From NCBI RefSeq assembly GCF_039566955.1, contig NZ_CP154796.1, positions 1,984,001 to 2,048,000 of the forward strand: a DNA stretch of 64,000 nucleotides. The letters run 5' to 3'. A program made the translations under genes and the position numbers. Under the pieces are notes generated by a model that made no database searches, had not been told where the DNA came from, and worked only from the letters and a program-made list of their open reading frames with translations. The stretch is from Micromonospora sp. DSM 45708 (GTDB taxonomy: Bacteria; Actinomycetota; Actinomycetes; Mycobacteriales; Micromonosporaceae). Positions 62,238 to 64,000 of the stretch are shown here, in pieces; the stretch's first letter is position 1; each line of letters opens with the position of its first letter.

Positions 62238-64000
62238 GTGAGCGGGGTGCCCGGTGCCGAGGCTGTTGAGCTGCGTGTTCACGGGGTCTCCAGCGCGTCG
62301 GCGGAGAGCATCGTCGATCATCCGCTGGTCGTGCGGGTGGCGGGGGATCGGCACGCCGGGTTCTACCGGGTCCGGGAGGGGCTCGGTCGGGCGGGCGGCG
62401 CGACCGCCGGGGTGGTGGTGGAGGCGTACCGGTGGGGGGCGCTGACCGCCGGGGTGGCGGTGCGGACGGCGTCGATGCTGCTGCTGTTGCCGTTCATGCT
62501 GGGCAACCTCACGGTCTGGCTGCGCCCCACGTTGGCGGATCGGTTCGGCCTGCTCGGCGGGTTGTGTCGCCTGCTCGCGGGCTCGCTGACCGTGGCGTTC
62601 ACGCTGGCGCTGGTCGGGGTGACCATGAACCTGCCCGGCTGGCAGTGCGTCCCGTACGTGGAGTGCCGGGACGGCAGGCCGTACCTGTCCTGGCTGGTGG
62701 CGTTGCCGATGGGCCCGCGCCTGGCGGTGCTGGCACTGGTGCCGTTGCTGGCGTTGCGGGTGTTCTGGGCCGTCGGCGCGCGGTCGGCGCGTGCCCTGGA
62801 GGGCTTCGGCGCGGCCCCGCCGCAGGAGCGGCTGCCGGAGTCGACCGGGAGCCTCGCCGCACCCGGGATCTGGCACGACGAGCGGATGACGTCGTGGCTG
62901 CGTCAGATCCATGTCGGGCTGGGTGCCGGCGCTGTTCACGTCAGCCTGGTCGTCGCGGTGTCACACGGCCGGTGGAACAGCCTCGCCGTCGCACTGCTCG
63001 GCGTCACCGGCGGACCCGTGGTGCTCTGCGCGGCGCTGCTGCTGGTGACCGTGAGCGTGCGGTGGGCCGGCCCGCTGCGACGCCTGCTGTGGATCCTCGT
63101 CGCGGTGGCCACCGTGTCGAGCCTCGGGTACGCCGTGTCCCGGCGGGACGTGCCGGTGGTGGTCGGGCAGATGCCCGGCTACGAGGGCGCGGTCGCCGGG
63201 CTGGTCGCGGCGCAGGGACTGCTGCTGGTCCTGATCGCCGCGGTGACGCTCGCGCGGCAGCACGCCCGGCCGGCCGCCCCGCGCGCACTGCTGCGAGGGC
63301 TCGGCACGCCGCTGGTGGCGGCGATGTCGGTCACGGTCACCTCCGCCTACACCACCACGCTGGTCTTCCGGACCGCCGACCAACTCGACCGGGGTCACAT
63401 CCCCGACCCGATCCGGCCCAGCCCGCCCGCGCTGGGCCCGCTGGAACCGCCGGTGGCGTACTGGTGGGCCGCGCTCGCCGGGCTGACCGCGTTGCTTGTC
63501 GTCACCGCGGCGGTCGCCGTCACCCTGCCCGCCGCCCGGCGCCGGCGGCGGGCGTACGCGCGGCGCGTGGTCGAGCGGGACTACCCCGACGCGCCCGCCT
63601 CGGCGGCGCCCCGGCTCGACGCGGTCCGCGAGACGGTCGCCCGCTCCTTCGTCACCGAGGAACTCGGGCCGACCCTGGTCGCCTTCTTCGTGGTCTCCTC
63701 GCTCGGGCTCGCCACCGTGGCGCTCGACCTCGTCGGGATCGGCCCCACCCAACTCGCCGCCCGCCTCAACCGGCGCCACGACGTCCTCGCCGTGTTCACC
63801 GCGTACGTCACCGACGTCGGCATCTGGATCATCAGCCTCCTCGTCGTCGGACTGCTGATCCTGGCCTACCGCGCGTACCGGTCGCCGGAGACCCGCCGGC
63901 TCGTCGGCGTGTTGTGGGACCTGGGCACGTTCTGGCCCCGTACGGTGCACCCGTTCGCGCCGCCCTGCTACGCGGCGCGGGCCGTGCCCGAGCTGACGCG
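62238..64000 (+). CDS. large membrane protein with an N-terminal VHGV motif (partial at right edge)
   Basis: The frame from GTG at 62238 stays open to the end of the window (587 codons, no stop). It begins VELRVHGVSSASAESIVDHP, then VVRVAGDRHAGFYRVR. VHGV followed by a DHP / VRVAGD stretch is the start seen in a group of actinobacterial integral-membrane proteins with an alpha/beta-hydrolase-like N-terminus. Eight or so hydrophobic segments follow (MLLLLPFMLGNLTVWL, LAVLALVPLLALRVFWAV and others) with basic loops. The C-terminal part is missing. It is 212 bp after the CHAT gene on the same strand and could share its function. Confidence 0.75.
   Translation, partial: MSGVPGAEAVELRVHGVSSASAESIVDHPLVVRVAGDRHAGFYRVREGLGRAGGATAGVVVEAYRWGALTAGVAVRTASMLLLLPFMLGNLTVWLRPTLADRFGLLGGLCRLLAGSLTVAFTLALVGVTMNLPGWQCVPYVECRDGRPYLSWLVALPMGPRLAVLALVPLLALRVFWAVGARSARALEGFGAAPPQERLPESTGSLAAPGIWHDERMTSWLRQIHVGLGAGAVHVSLVVAVSHGRWNSLAVALLGVTGGPVVLCAALLLVTVSVRWAGPLRRLLWILVAVATVSSLGYAVSRRDVPVVVGQMPGYEGAVAGLVAAQGLLLVLIAAVTLARQHARPAAPRALLRGLGTPLVAAMSVTVTSAYTTTLVFRTADQLDRGHIPDPIRPSPPALGPLEPPVAYWWAALAGLTALLVVTAAVAVTLPAARRRRRAYARRVVERDYPDAPASAAPRLDAVRETVARSFVTEELGPTLVAFFVVSSLGLATVALDLVGIGPTQLAARLNRRHDVLAVFTAYVTDVGIWIISLLVVGLLILAYRAYRSPETRRLVGVLWDLGTFWPRTVHPFAPPCYAARAVPELT

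Overview
High-GC actinobacterial chromosome. GC-rich third codon positions, many GTG starts, 4-bp GTGA/ATGA gene overlaps, Tat signals and long GC hairpins without a U-tract as terminators all point that way. The gene content (multidomain secreted ThuA/PQQ-type proteins, STAND/WD40 regulators, CHAT proteins) suggests Micromonosporaceae, for example a Micromonospora relative. That assignment is inference. No rRNA, tRNA, CRISPR array or intact transposon was seen.

Layout. (1) 0.3-8.6 kb: secreted M6 metalloprotease, two small lipoproteins (one thioredoxin-like), a Tat-exported sugar isomerase-like TIM barrel, and a 1072-aa secreted ThuA + glucose/sorbosone dehydrogenase + PKD + carbohydrate-binding protein. 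(2) 8.8-21.9 kb: an exopolysaccharide locus with two GT4 glycosyltransferases, a Wzy-like polymerase/ligase, a Wzz-like chain-length protein, a Wzx-like flippase, a secreted glycosidase and five separate PAPS-type sulfotransferases. It looks like a machine for a sulfated surface or secreted glycan. (3) 22-37.6 kb: S15 peptidase, a CYTH-domain protein with an unrecognised N-terminal half, a SARP/AAA regulator followed by three 11-bp direct repeats in front of an aromatic FAD monooxygenase, a small secreted protein, an HTH-STAND-TM-WD40 protein with 14 WD repeats, and a secreted Ig-like protein.

(4) 37.6-42.9 kb: copper island. A histidine-kinase C-terminal remnant and two CsoR-like palindromes precede a CPH-type copper ATPase. 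A BlaI-like palindrome follows, then a DUF6153 membrane protein, a Met/His-rich DUF305 lipoprotein, and a BlaI/CopY repressor with its M56 partner. (5) 42.9-47.2 kb: TMEM175-like channel, zinc alcohol dehydrogenase with an SRPBCC protein, a cold-shock gene with a long leader, and remnants of a SpoIIE phosphatase and a GH12-like glucanase.

(6) 47.2-55.4 kb: a partly decayed non-phosphorylative L-fucose (or similar 6-deoxysugar) catabolic region. It holds two FCD-type GntR repressors, two SDRs, an aldo/keto reductase, a cog3618 lactonase, a frameshifted COG3254 mutarotase, a zinc dehydrogenase, and remnants of an alpha-L-fucosidase and of LutC (lactate use). A 19-bp motif occurs at both ends of its first part. 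The dehydratase and diketo-hydrolase steps and a transporter are not in the window. (7) 55.6-64 kb: a secreted protein, then an S8 protease-sigma factor-small protein operon divergent from an 870-aa TPR-CHAT protein, and a membrane protein that runs off the right edge.
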